Assembly (NCBI GenBank): GCA_944321685.1 | Contig: CALUMH010000012.1 | Span: forward strand, 1 to 64,000 | Direction of reading: 5' to 3' | DNA from: an uncultured Muribaculaceae bacterium | GTDB lineage: Bacteria; Bacteroidota; Bacteroidia; Bacteroidales; Muribaculaceae | DNA: 64,000 nucleotides | Shown: piece by piece, positions 33,972 through 42,826 of the stretch | Layout: each line of letters starts with the position of its first letter | Numbering within the stretch: the first letter of the stretch is position 1 | Translations under genes and position numbers: made by a program | Notes under the pieces: generated by a model | Told to the model about the DNA's origin: nothing | The model's input: the letters and a program-made list of their open reading frames with translations, nothing else | Databases searched by the model: none

Positions 33972-35033
33972 ATGAAAGAAATTGTATTGAGCGGAATACG
34001 CGCCACCGGGCAATTACACCTGGGCAACTATTATGGCGCACTGAGCAAATTTGTGAAAATGCAGAACGACCCCGAAAGCAAGTACACCAATTACTTCTTC
34101 ATAGCCGACCTGCACGCACTCACCACTGCTCCCGACCCCGACAAGCTGCACGAGAATGTCAAAAGCATTTTGGCCGAATATCTTGCCGCCGGGCTCGACC
34201 CCGAAAAATCGACCATATTCGTGCAAAGCGACATACCCGAAATACCCGAAATGTACCTGCTGCTGAATATGCACGTGGGTATAGGTGAATTGATGCGTAC
34301 CGCATCGTTCAAGGACAAAGCGCGCAAAATGCTGGGCATAACAAGCGACAGCGACAACATAGAACAGGAAATAATAGGTGCCAACACCAACAAGCGTGTC
34401 AACGCAGGACTGCTAACCTACCCGACCCTGATGGCAGTGGACATTCTCATACAGAAAGCCACAAAAGTACCCGTGGGAAAAGACCAGGAACAGCACCTTG
34501 AACTGACTCGGCGCTTTGCCCGCCGCTTCAACTCATTCTACGGCGTGGACTATTTCCCCGAACCGGCCAACTTCGACTTCGGCGGCGAGCCGATAAAAGT
34601 TCCAGGGCTCGACGGCTCAGGGAAAATGGGCAAATCGGAAGGCAATTGCATTTATCTGCTCGACGACCCGAAAACGTTGCGCAAGAAAGTGATGCGTGCA
34701 GTCACCGATGAAGGTCCGAAAGAACCTAATTCGCCCATGTGCGAAGCTGTACAGAACCTGTTCACACTGCTGAAAATAGTGTCAACTCCCGACAAAGTGC
34801 AATATTTCACCGATGCTTACAACAATTGCTCAATTCGCTATGGCGACCTCAAAAAAGAAATCGCCGAAGACATATTGCAAGTAACAACCCCAATACGCGA
34901 GCGCATAATCGACATACAAAACGACGATGCCTACCTTGCCCGCGTGGTGAAAATGGGTGCCGAAAAGGCTCGTGAAACAGCTTCAAAAACGTTGCGTGAC
35001 GTGCGTGAAATAATGGGCATACGCCCCTTCTAA
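33972..35033 (+). CDS. trpS: Tryptophan-tRNA ligase
   Basis: A 353-residue class I aminoacyl-tRNA synthetase. The HIGH-type motif is ATGQLHLGNYYGAL near residue 15, and the KMSKS loop is GSGKMGKSEGN near 220. The intervening HALTT...D and DQEQHLELTR blocks match TrpRS, and the length is normal. It is followed directly by a perfect 15-bp stem terminator. Confidence 0.96.
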   Translation: MKEIVLSGIRATGQLHLGNYYGALSKFVKMQNDPESKYTNYFFIADLHALTTAPDPDKLHENVKSILAEYLAAGLDPEKSTIFVQSDIPEIPEMYLLLNMHVGIGELMRTASFKDKARKMLGITSDSDNIEQEIIGANTNKRVNAGLLTYPTLMAVDILIQKATKVPVGKDQEQHLELTRRFARRFNSFYGVDYFPEPANFDFGGEPIKVPGLDGSGKMGKSEGNCIYLLDDPKTLRKKVMRAVTDEGPKEPNSPMCEAVQNLFTLLKIVSTPDKVQYFTDAYNNCSIRYGDLKKEIAEDILQVTTPIRERIIDIQNDDAYLARVVKMGAEKARETASKTLRDVREIMGIRPF

Positions 35034-35054
35034 GCAGCACTGCAAAAAAATCAC

Positions 35055-35098
35055 ACAGCCGCCCGGTGTCATCGATTTCCGAAACACCGGGCGGCTGT
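35055..35098 (+). terminator. Terminator after trpS
   Basis: ACAGCCGCCCGGTGT (35055-35069) pairs perfectly with ACACCGGGCGGCTGT (35084-35098). The T-richness after it is modest (ATTATAATTT). Confidence 0.75.
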
Positions 35099-35190
35099 AT
35101 TATAATTTAGACTAAAAATACCGGGGCGTATCTCCACAGTCTATGAAAAAATAGTATCTTCGTAGGCATAATTAATACCGTTACCATAAT

Positions 35191-37848
35191 ATGAAAACCT
35201 ACACCTCTTTTTTTGCATCCGCAGCACTCGCACTCATGTTGTGCACATCATCGTGCGGCGGCAGCCATTTTATTGGCGACAGTGAAGAACGTGCCACGGT
35301 CGAAGCCGATTTTGCGGCAAGGCGCGACACAGTGCCTTGCAAGCAGTTCTTCGACAACATCGACATGGTGGAACTTTCCACCGAGCAGCGTGAAGCGTTG
35401 AAATTCCTGTATGCCTATATGCCGATGGCCGACATTGCCGACCATCCGGTAGATTATTTCATCGAAAACATCGATTATTCATTCCGCGCCCGCGAAGAAA
35501 TGCCATGGGGAAAAAGTGTTCCCGAGCGTGAGTTCCGCCATTTTGTGTTACCCGTGCGTGTCAACAACGAGAACCTCGACACGTGCCGCAAGGTATTCTA
35601 CAATGAACTGAAGGAACGTGTGCAAGGACTTTCGATGCGCGATGCCGTGCTTGAAGTCAACCATTGGTGTCACGAAAAAGTCACTTACCGCCCATCCGAT
35701 GCACGCACAAGCAGTCCGCTTGCATCGGTAAAAACGGCATACGGACGTTGCGGCGAGGAATCCACTTTCACCGTGTCGGCATTACGTTCGGTGGGCATTC
35801 CGGCACGACAGGTTTACACACCCCGCTGGGCACATACCGACAATAACCACGCTTGGGTTGAAGCCTGGGTTGACGGCAAGTGGTACTTCTTCGGTGCCTG
35901 CGAACCCGAACCGGTGCTTAACCTTGCTTGGTTCAATGCGCCGGCATCGCGCGGTATGCTCATGCACACCAAGGTATTCGGCCGCTATATGGGTTCCGAA
36001 GAAGTGATGTACCGCACTCCGCGATATACCGAGATTAACGTCATCGACAATTATGCACCCACAGCCAAAGCCGATGTAAATATAGTCGATGCCGATGGCC
36101 GCCCGGTACCCGGAGCGAAAGTGGAATTCAAAGTTTACAATTATGGCGAGTTCTATTCGGTAGCTACAAAAGATACCGACAACAACGGCAAAACATTCCT
36201 TACCGCCGGCAAGGGCGACATGGTGGTATGGGCCTCACGCGACGGACGGTTCGGATATTCAAAAGTATCGTTTGGCAAAGACAGTGTGGTTACAATCTCA
36301 CTCGACAAGACAGCAGGCGAAAATTACGCACTCGACCTTGACATAATACCTCCGGTTGAAGGAACAAACCTGCCCGAGGTCACAGCCGAGCAACGTGCCG
36401 AAAACGACCGCCGCTTTGCCCTCGAAGATTCTATACGCCGAGCCTACGAAGCAACATTCTATACCCAAGAAATGGGTATAGAATTTGCCGAAAAACACAA
36501 TCTTAATCCCGAAGAGACTGTTGCCTCAATGCTTGTGGCATCGCGCGGCAACCATGATGTGATAACCGAATTCCTTGCTTCGCTCGACACCGACGAGAAA
36601 AAAGCCGCCGGCATCGACCTGCTGCAATGCATAGCCGAAAAAGACTTGCGCGATGTGGAACTTGCGGTACTTAACGACCATCTGCTTAATTCCCGACAAG
36701 GCGATGATTGCAGCGATGAACTCTTCAGCCTGTATGTGCGCAATCCGCGCGTGAGCAATGAAATGATTACCCCCTATAAGGCATTCCTCACATCGGTTGT
36801 TCCCGAAGACGAGCAAAAGGCTTTTGCAGCCGACCCCATGAAAATTGTGGCATGGGTGGCCGACAGCATCGCCATCGACCCCACTTGCAACCTTGGCGGC
36901 TCGCCAATCACACCCATAGGTGTGTGGAAGTCGCGTGTGGCCGACCGTCACAGCCGCAACATATTCTTCGTATCATTGGCCCGTGCCATGGGTGTGCCTG
37001 CCCGCATCGACGAGATAACGGGCAAGGTGCAAATAATGGGCAAAGAAGGTGCTACCGATGTCGATTTTGAACTTGTGGAACAGAGCATGGCCGAAACAGG
37101 CCGCCTTGTGGCCAAATACCGACCCACCAAGGTTCTCGACGACCCGAAGTATTATGACCACTTCACCATTTCCCGCATCACCGAAGATGGGCGCCTGAGC
37201 CTGCTCGGTTATGCCGAAGGTGCAAAATGGTCACAATTGCTCAAGAACGGTTTAACGCTTGATGCAGGCAACTACCTCATGGTAAGCGGAACTCGCCTGG
37301 CAAACGGCGGTGTGCTTTCACATCTTGTGTTCTTTACCATCGAACCGGGCAAAACAACCAATGTCGAACTGGTAATGCGTGAAAGCCGTGACGAAGTGCA
37401 AGTAATCGGCAGTTTCGACTCGGAATCCACCTATATGCCCATCGATGGAGACCTGCCACGGTCGATACTTTCCACCACCGGACGCGGATACTTTGTGGTA
37501 GGCGTGCTTGGCGTCGGACAGGAACCCACCAACCATGCATTGAAAGACATTGCCGCAGTAAGCAAGGCATTTGAACAATGGGGCCGCAAAATGGTACTGC
37601 TGTTCCCAAGCGAAGAGCAATACCGCAAATTCAACCCCGACGAATTCCCCGGGCTGCCTTCGACAATCACTTACGGTATCGACACCGACGGTGCCATACA
37701 AAAACAATTGCGTGAACAAATGAAACTGAAAGGCAGCACACTGCCCATATTCATCATAGGCGACACATTCAATCGTGTAGTGTTCTGCTCACACGGCTAT
37801 ACCATAGGCATAGGCGAGCAAATGATGAAAGTTGCCCATAAGTTGTAA
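35191..37848 (+). CDS. Large transglutaminase-like lipoprotein
   Basis: An 885-residue exported protein. The signal peptide ends in LCTSSC, with Cys22 a probable lipidation site. A transglutaminase-like core lies at about 150-245: Cys187 in YGRCGEES and His220 in NNHAWVEAWVDGKWYFF. The usual third residue, Asp in LDP-type text, is replaced by GACEPEP, so Glu may substitute or the site may be altered. A carboxypeptidase-regulatory-like domain follows (about 285-370, VDADGRPVPGAKVEFKVYN). The C terminus (about 740-885) looks thioredoxin-like but lacks a CxxC. Family members in Bacteroidetes are of unknown role, perhaps peptide or glycan amide processing. Confidence 0.78.
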   Translation: MKTYTSFFASAALALMLCTSSCGGSHFIGDSEERATVEADFAARRDTVPCKQFFDNIDMVELSTEQREALKFLYAYMPMADIADHPVDYFIENIDYSFRAREEMPWGKSVPEREFRHFVLPVRVNNENLDTCRKVFYNELKERVQGLSMRDAVLEVNHWCHEKVTYRPSDARTSSPLASVKTAYGRCGEESTFTVSALRSVGIPARQVYTPRWAHTDNNHAWVEAWVDGKWYFFGACEPEPVLNLAWFNAPASRGMLMHTKVFGRYMGSEEVMYRTPRYTEINVIDNYAPTAKADVNIVDADGRPVPGAKVEFKVYNYGEFYSVATKDTDNNGKTFLTAGKGDMVVWASRDGRFGYSKVSFGKDSVVTISLDKTAGENYALDLDIIPPVEGTNLPEVTAEQRAENDRRFALEDSIRRAYEATFYTQEMGIEFAEKHNLNPEETVASMLVASRGNHDVITEFLASLDTDEKKAAGIDLLQCIAEKDLRDVELAVLNDHLLNSRQGDDCSDELFSLYVRNPRVSNEMITPYKAFLTSVVPEDEQKAFAADPMKIVAWVADSIAIDPTCNLGGSPITPIGVWKSRVADRHSRNIFFVSLARAMGVPARIDEITGKVQIMGKEGATDVDFELVEQSMAETGRLVAKYRPTKVLDDPKYYDHFTISRITEDGRLSLLGYAEGAKWSQLLKNGLTLDAGNYLMVSGTRLANGGVLSHLVFFTIEPGKTTNVELVMRESRDEVQVIGSFDSESTYMPIDGDLPRSILSTTGRGYFVVGVLGVGQEPTNHALKDIAAVSKAFEQWGRKMVLLFPSEEQYRKFNPDEFPGLPSTITYGIDTDGAIQKQLREQMKLKGSTLPIFIIGDTFNRVVFCSHGYTIGIGEQMMKVAHKL

Positions 37849-37869
37849 CAAAAAACAACCAAATAAAAC

Positions 37870-37908
37870 GATAAGGACGGACGACTCCCACAATCGCCCG
37901 TCCTTATC
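37870..37908 (+). terminator. Terminator after the transglutaminase-like gene
   Basis: GATAAGGACGG-a-CGA pairs with TCG-c-CCGTCCTTATC with one internal mismatch, 22 bp after the stop. T-rich text follows after a few bases. Confidence 0.6.
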
Positions 37909-37933
37909 ATTTACTTGTTTTTGGAAAATATAT

Positions 37934-37964
37934 TTTGCGATGTGAGTGGAAAGTTGTATTTTTG
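37934..37964 (+). promoter_or_regulatory. Promoter of the tamB-tamL pair
   Basis: TTTG (37934-37937), 19 nt, TATTTTTG (37957-37964). It lies 32 bp upstream of the TTG start at 37997. Confidence 0.6.
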
Positions 37965-37996
37965 ATTTAACTAAAACCGCTTAATGTATTGCAAAG

Positions 37997-40900
37997 TTGA
38001 AAATCAAGCTGATAGGGGAAATATTACTTTGGACTGCCGTCACATTGGTCGGAATAGTGGTTTTAATTCCGGCAATGCTTTACGTGCCGTTTATTCAAGA
38101 TACCATAAAGGATATTGCAGTCACACAAGTATCCAAAGCCACAGGTTGGCAGGTACAGGTGGGAATGATAAGGCTGCAATTCCCGTTGGAACTGCGCATT
38201 GACGATGTAAACATAATTGACCACGGCGACACAATAATCTCAGCTGTCAACCTCACTACAGGTGTACGGCTGAAACCGTTGCTGCATGGGGAAGTCGTCA
38301 TGCGCGGAGCACGATTGGAAAATACCAAATATGGCATGACGAGTGCCGACTCATCGATGTTGCTCACCGCCCGTGTGGAACTCATCGACATCGACGGAGT
38401 GAAATACGACCTTGCCTCGGGGTCGCTCGACGTGCGCAAGGCATTGATACACGGCGGCGACGTAAACCTCGACCTTTTCAACGACAAAGCACAACCTGCG
38501 CCGACCGACACTGCGGCAACGTCGCCATTCACTATAACCGTGGGAAACGTGACCCTTGAAAAAATCCGCTACACAATGGCAATGATGCCGGTTATCGACA
38601 GCCTTGGTGTGGAAATAGGCCGGGCTTCGCTCGACAGTGCCGTTATCGACCTCGGTTCACAACAAATCGATGCTCGGTTACTTGCCGTCGATAGCCTGCA
38701 AGGAGCATATTTCACACCGTCTGCCGAATACTTGGCGGCACACCCGGCCGACAGCATTGCCGCAGCCGAACCCGACAGCGTGACATCGGCCCCATGGGAA
38801 ATACGCTGCACGGCCGTGCGGCTCACACGGGCAGGAGGAACATATGCCATGCGTGGAGCCACACCGGCGGTTGAAGGTCTCGACATGAATTATTTGCAAG
38901 CAAGCAACGTAAACATCGCCATCGACAGCCTGTATAACCGCGGCACGGAAATACGCGTTCCCATCAAGCAATTCACAGCCGACGAACGCAGCGGATTGCG
39001 AGTGCTTGAGGCCTTGGGTACATTTGCCATGGACGACCACGGCATGACCATCGACGGGTTCTATGTCTCCACACTGCTGTCGCAGTTGAGTGCCGAGGGA
39101 TATGTCAGCAACGATTTCCTTACAGGCAACCCGTCGGGAAAAATCAACATTGACCTTGATGCCGAAGTGGGCCTTGCCGAGGTTCAACGTGCAATACCCG
39201 AACTTGCTCCCGTGTTGTCGATGATACCGCAATACCGCCCGCTCGAAGCACGCATAAATGCAGCCGGAACGGCAAGCCGCCTATCGGTAAATGCTTGCAC
39301 GGTTGCACTGCCGCGCTACGCATCGGTATCGGTAACGGGAGATGTTGAAAATCCCATGTCGCCCGACAAATTGGCCTTAAACCTGGATTTAAACGGAGAT
39401 TTCAAGAACATCAATTTTATAAAGCCCTCAATGCTCGAAGCCGAGCAACAAGCGGCTGTAAACTTTCCACCTCTCAAGTTGGAAGGCAGTGTGAAAATGC
39501 GTGGCGAAGATGTAAAAGGCACTTTGACTCTTGCATTGCCATCGGGGCACGCAGCCCTCGATGCCGATTGGGCCGGCCGCACCACCGACTATAATATTTC
39601 ATTGCAGGCCGACTCGTTGCCACTCAAGGCATTACTGCCGCTGAGCGACTTGGGGCTGCTGACAGCAGCAATAAATGCGCAAGGCCATGGATTGGATATG
39701 TTCGACCCCGAAACGTCGATCAATGCTTACGTGAAAATCGACGATTTTGAATTCGGCAAAGAAAATTACCATGACATAAGGTTTGCAGCACGGTTAAGCA
39801 ACGGCCATTTTTCCTCTAACTTATTGTCACAAAACGATGTGCTTAACTTTTCGCTCGGGGCATACGGCACAATTGCACCCGATACTTATGACGTGAAATT
39901 ACAGGCCTACATAGAGAACATCGACCTACAACGCCTTGAAATGTCGGAAACGGCCATGTACGGACACGCCGACATCACTTGCGATGGCACAATAGATCTT
40001 GCAAGCGGGAAATACAGCGGCAAACTCGGCATTAAAGACCTTGGCTGGACCATGGACGAGGCTTATTATTACGCCGATGCCATAGATATGGATTTTTCAA
40101 GCGATTCAACACACACCACAGGCAACATCGCAAACGGCGACATGACACTCTCGTTGAAATCGCCTTGCGGCATCGACTCGTTGCTTGCAGGCTTTTCCCG
40201 GACCGGCGCATTGGCTGCCGAGCAAGCCGAAAGGCTTGTTATAGATGCCGACACCTTGCGCGACGTGATGCCGCAATTCGATTGCAGCATCAAAGTGGGT
40301 AAAAAGAACCTTGCAAGCCAATTCCTGGAGAGCAGCGGCGTGGAATTTAACGATATGCGTTTCAATGTAACCAAAGACAGCACTTTCCGCATGACCGGCG
40401 ACATAGACCGCCTCACTGCAAGCGGACTTACCATCGACACGGTGCGGATGTATGCCACCGAACGCAACCGCCGCATAAGCTACCTGCTGCACGCTGCCAA
40501 CCGTGACAACCGTAACGGAACCGGCATCGCCTCGGCCGGATTGCTGGGCATAATTGCCGGGAACCGCGCAACAGTGTTGCTGCGGCAATATGACTTCAAC
40601 GACAGCATCGGGGTACGCTTCGGCATAGATGCAACCATGGACACGGCAAATGTGTTGTTGAAACTTATCCCCGAAGACCCTATAATAGGTTACAAGCGAT
40701 GGCTCATCAACAAGGACAATCACATATCATATAATTACCGTAACCGACACTTCGATGCCGATATGCGCCTGCAATGCGATTCAAGCGTGGTTTCGCTTAC
40801 CACCAAGCACGTGGAAACAGGCGACAGCACCGGTGTACAAGAAGATATTTTGCTCGACATATCGAAGGTACAGATAAGCGACTGGCTTACATTCTCCCCG

Positions 40901-42826
40901 CTTGCCCCGCCCATGAAAGGAGAATTGGGAGTGTCGCTCAAGGTGAAATTCAACGGCGAAAGCCTGTGGGGCGACGGTGTGGTGAATTTCAACAATTTCT
41001 ATTTCAACAAGAAACGTGTGGGTGACTTCACCTTGAATTCACTTATCGACCTTGACCCGCAAACCGGAGGAACCAACATAGCCGCCGCTCTTGAAGTCAA
41101 CGGACGGCAATCGCTCATTGCATATGGCGCGATAAACGACACAACCACTGCCAACGTTTATGACTTGTGGATCGAACTCGACCGTTTCCCCTTGGCAATA
41201 GCCAACCCGTTCATGCCGCCAAATGTGCTTAACACAACCGGATACCTCAACGGTATGATGTCGGTTTCAGGAGCTTCGGGGCAACCGTTGCTTAACGGGT
41301 ACTTGCAGTGCGACTCCACATATATTAACGTGCCGGTGTTCAGTACATCGGTCAACCTGCCCGGCAAGCAAATCCCTGTAGATTCGAGCGTGATAAAATT
41401 TGATGATTATTCCATCAAGATGCTTAACGACAATCCGCTTGTGGTTAACGGAACTGTTGACATGAGCGACCTTGCCGACATGGGAATTGACCTTGCCATA
41501 CGCGGGCAGAATGTGCAATTTGTCAACAGCAGCCAAACCAAAAAAGCCGAGCTATTCGGCCGAGGGTTCGCCAACCTCGATGCCACCATGCGCGGCACCA
41601 TGAACGACCTCGACCTTGACGCAACGGTGTCGATATTATCGGGAACCAACATCACATATGTCATGCCTACCGACGTGAACACCCTCACACAGCAAAACAG
41701 CGAACAATTAGTGACATTTGTGCAATTCAGCGATTCCACCACATATGTCAAGAGCGATTCGCTGCAAGCTGCCACCACAAGCAGCATGAACCTGACGGCG
41801 CGACTCAATATAATGCAAGGATCGCACGTGAATGTGTTCCTGAGCAACAACGGCTCGGACCGTGCAGAAATCGAAGGAAGCGGCAACCTCACGTTTGCGC
41901 TCAACCGGCTCGGCGACATGACCATGACCGGACGTTACACCATCAACAATGGTTTTGTGCGTTACAATCCGCCACTCATATCGCAAGTGCTGTTCAACTT
42001 CAAGGAAGGCAGCTTCATTCAGTTCAACGGGGAAATAATGAACCCGGTGTTGAACCTTACCGCCGTGCAAACCACAAAAGCCAATGTGACACAGGAAGGG
42101 CAAGATTCCAGGCTTGTGGACTTCCTGATTTCGTTGTCGGCAACCAACACATTGAGCGACATGGACGTGCAATTCGACCTCTCGACCAATAGCGACGTGA
42201 CAGTGCAAAACGAATTGCAATCCATGTCGCAAACACAGCGCAGCGCACAGGCCATGAACCTGCTGCTCTATGGCACCTACACAGGGCCAAGCACATCGGC
42301 ATCGAGCAACCTTGCAAGCAACCAGCTTTACTCTTTCTTGCAATCAAAGCTAAATTCATGGGCTGCCAACAACATAAAGGGCATAGACTTGTCGTTTGGC
42401 ATCGACCAGTATGACCAGACGGTCGATGGCGTGACCTCATCGACCATGCGATACAGCTACCAGGTATCAAAGTCGCTTTTCAACGACCGTTTCAAAATTG
42501 TAGTCGGCGGGAACTACAGCCCCGACATGACAGGCGAAAACGAAATTGCCCAAAGCCTGTTTAACGACGTGTCGCTTGAATATGCACTCACACCCAGCGG
42601 AAGTATGTATGTGCGACTGTTCAACAAGTCGGGCTACGAAAGCATCCTTGAAGGAGAAGTAACACAAACCGGTGTAGGTTTCGTAATAAGCCGCAAGTTG
42701 CCAAAGTTGCGATACCTGTTCAACTTCGGCCGTCCGCGCCGCAAAAGCGACGAAAACGCAGCCGCAACCGATAAGTCGGCAGCCATAAAGGAAGAAAGAA
42801 ACGACACCACAATGACGAAGGACTGA
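37997..42826 (+). CDS. tamB: TamB/DUF490-like translocation and assembly protein
   Basis: A 1609-residue protein with one N-terminal membrane helix (about 7-30), a very long beta-rich periplasmic body and a C-terminal DUF490-type domain (MTGRYTINNGFVRYNPP..., FKEGSFIQFNGEIMNPVLNLTA, QTQRSAQAMNLLLYGTY). This is the layout of TamB proteins, which bridge the inner and outer membranes and help outer-membrane biogenesis or lipid flow. No ATG fits the frame: a stop lies at 37982, so translation must begin at TTG 37997 or a rarer codon. The barrel partner gene starts on its last base. Confidence 0.87.
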   Translation: MKIKLIGEILLWTAVTLVGIVVLIPAMLYVPFIQDTIKDIAVTQVSKATGWQVQVGMIRLQFPLELRIDDVNIIDHGDTIISAVNLTTGVRLKPLLHGEVVMRGARLENTKYGMTSADSSMLLTARVELIDIDGVKYDLASGSLDVRKALIHGGDVNLDLFNDKAQPAPTDTAATSPFTITVGNVTLEKIRYTMAMMPVIDSLGVEIGRASLDSAVIDLGSQQIDARLLAVDSLQGAYFTPSAEYLAAHPADSIAAAEPDSVTSAPWEIRCTAVRLTRAGGTYAMRGATPAVEGLDMNYLQASNVNIAIDSLYNRGTEIRVPIKQFTADERSGLRVLEALGTFAMDDHGMTIDGFYVSTLLSQLSAEGYVSNDFLTGNPSGKINIDLDAEVGLAEVQRAIPELAPVLSMIPQYRPLEARINAAGTASRLSVNACTVALPRYASVSVTGDVENPMSPDKLALNLDLNGDFKNINFIKPSMLEAEQQAAVNFPPLKLEGSVKMRGEDVKGTLTLALPSGHAALDADWAGRTTDYNISLQADSLPLKALLPLSDLGLLTAAINAQGHGLDMFDPETSINAYVKIDDFEFGKENYHDIRFAARLSNGHFSSNLLSQNDVLNFSLGAYGTIAPDTYDVKLQAYIENIDLQRLEMSETAMYGHADITCDGTIDLASGKYSGKLGIKDLGWTMDEAYYYADAIDMDFSSDSTHTTGNIANGDMTLSLKSPCGIDSLLAGFSRTGALAAEQAERLVIDADTLRDVMPQFDCSIKVGKKNLASQFLESSGVEFNDMRFNVTKDSTFRMTGDIDRLTASGLTIDTVRMYATERNRRISYLLHAANRDNRNGTGIASAGLLGIIAGNRATVLLRQYDFNDSIGVRFGIDATMDTANVLLKLIPEDPIIGYKRWLINKDNHISYNYRNRHFDADMRLQCDSSVVSLTTKHVETGDSTGVQEDILLDISKVQISDWLTFSPLAPPMKGELGVSLKVKFNGESLWGDGVVNFNNFYFNKKRVGDFTLNSLIDLDPQTGGTNIAAALEVNGRQSLIAYGAINDTTTANVYDLWIELDRFPLAIANPFMPPNVLNTTGYLNGMMSVSGASGQPLLNGYLQCDSTYINVPVFSTSVNLPGKQIPVDSSVIKFDDYSIKMLNDNPLVVNGTVDMSDLADMGIDLAIRGQNVQFVNSSQTKKAELFGRGFANLDATMRGTMNDLDLDATVSILSGTNITYVMPTDVNTLTQQNSEQLVTFVQFSDSTTYVKSDSLQAATTSSMNLTARLNIMQGSHVNVFLSNNGSDRAEIEGSGNLTFALNRLGDMTMTGRYTINNGFVRYNPPLISQVLFNFKEGSFIQFNGEIMNPVLNLTAVQTTKANVTQEGQDSRLVDFLISLSATNTLSDMDVQFDLSTNSDVTVQNELQSMSQTQRSAQAMNLLLYGTYTGPSTSASSNLASNQLYSFLQSKLNSWAANNIKGIDLSFGIDQYDQTVDGVTSSTMRYSYQVSKSLFNDRFKIVVGGNYSPDMTGENEIAQSLFNDVSLEYALTPSGSMYVRLFNKSGYESILEGEVTQTGVGFVISRKLPKLRYLFNFGRPRRKSDENAAATDKSAAIKEERNDTTMTKD

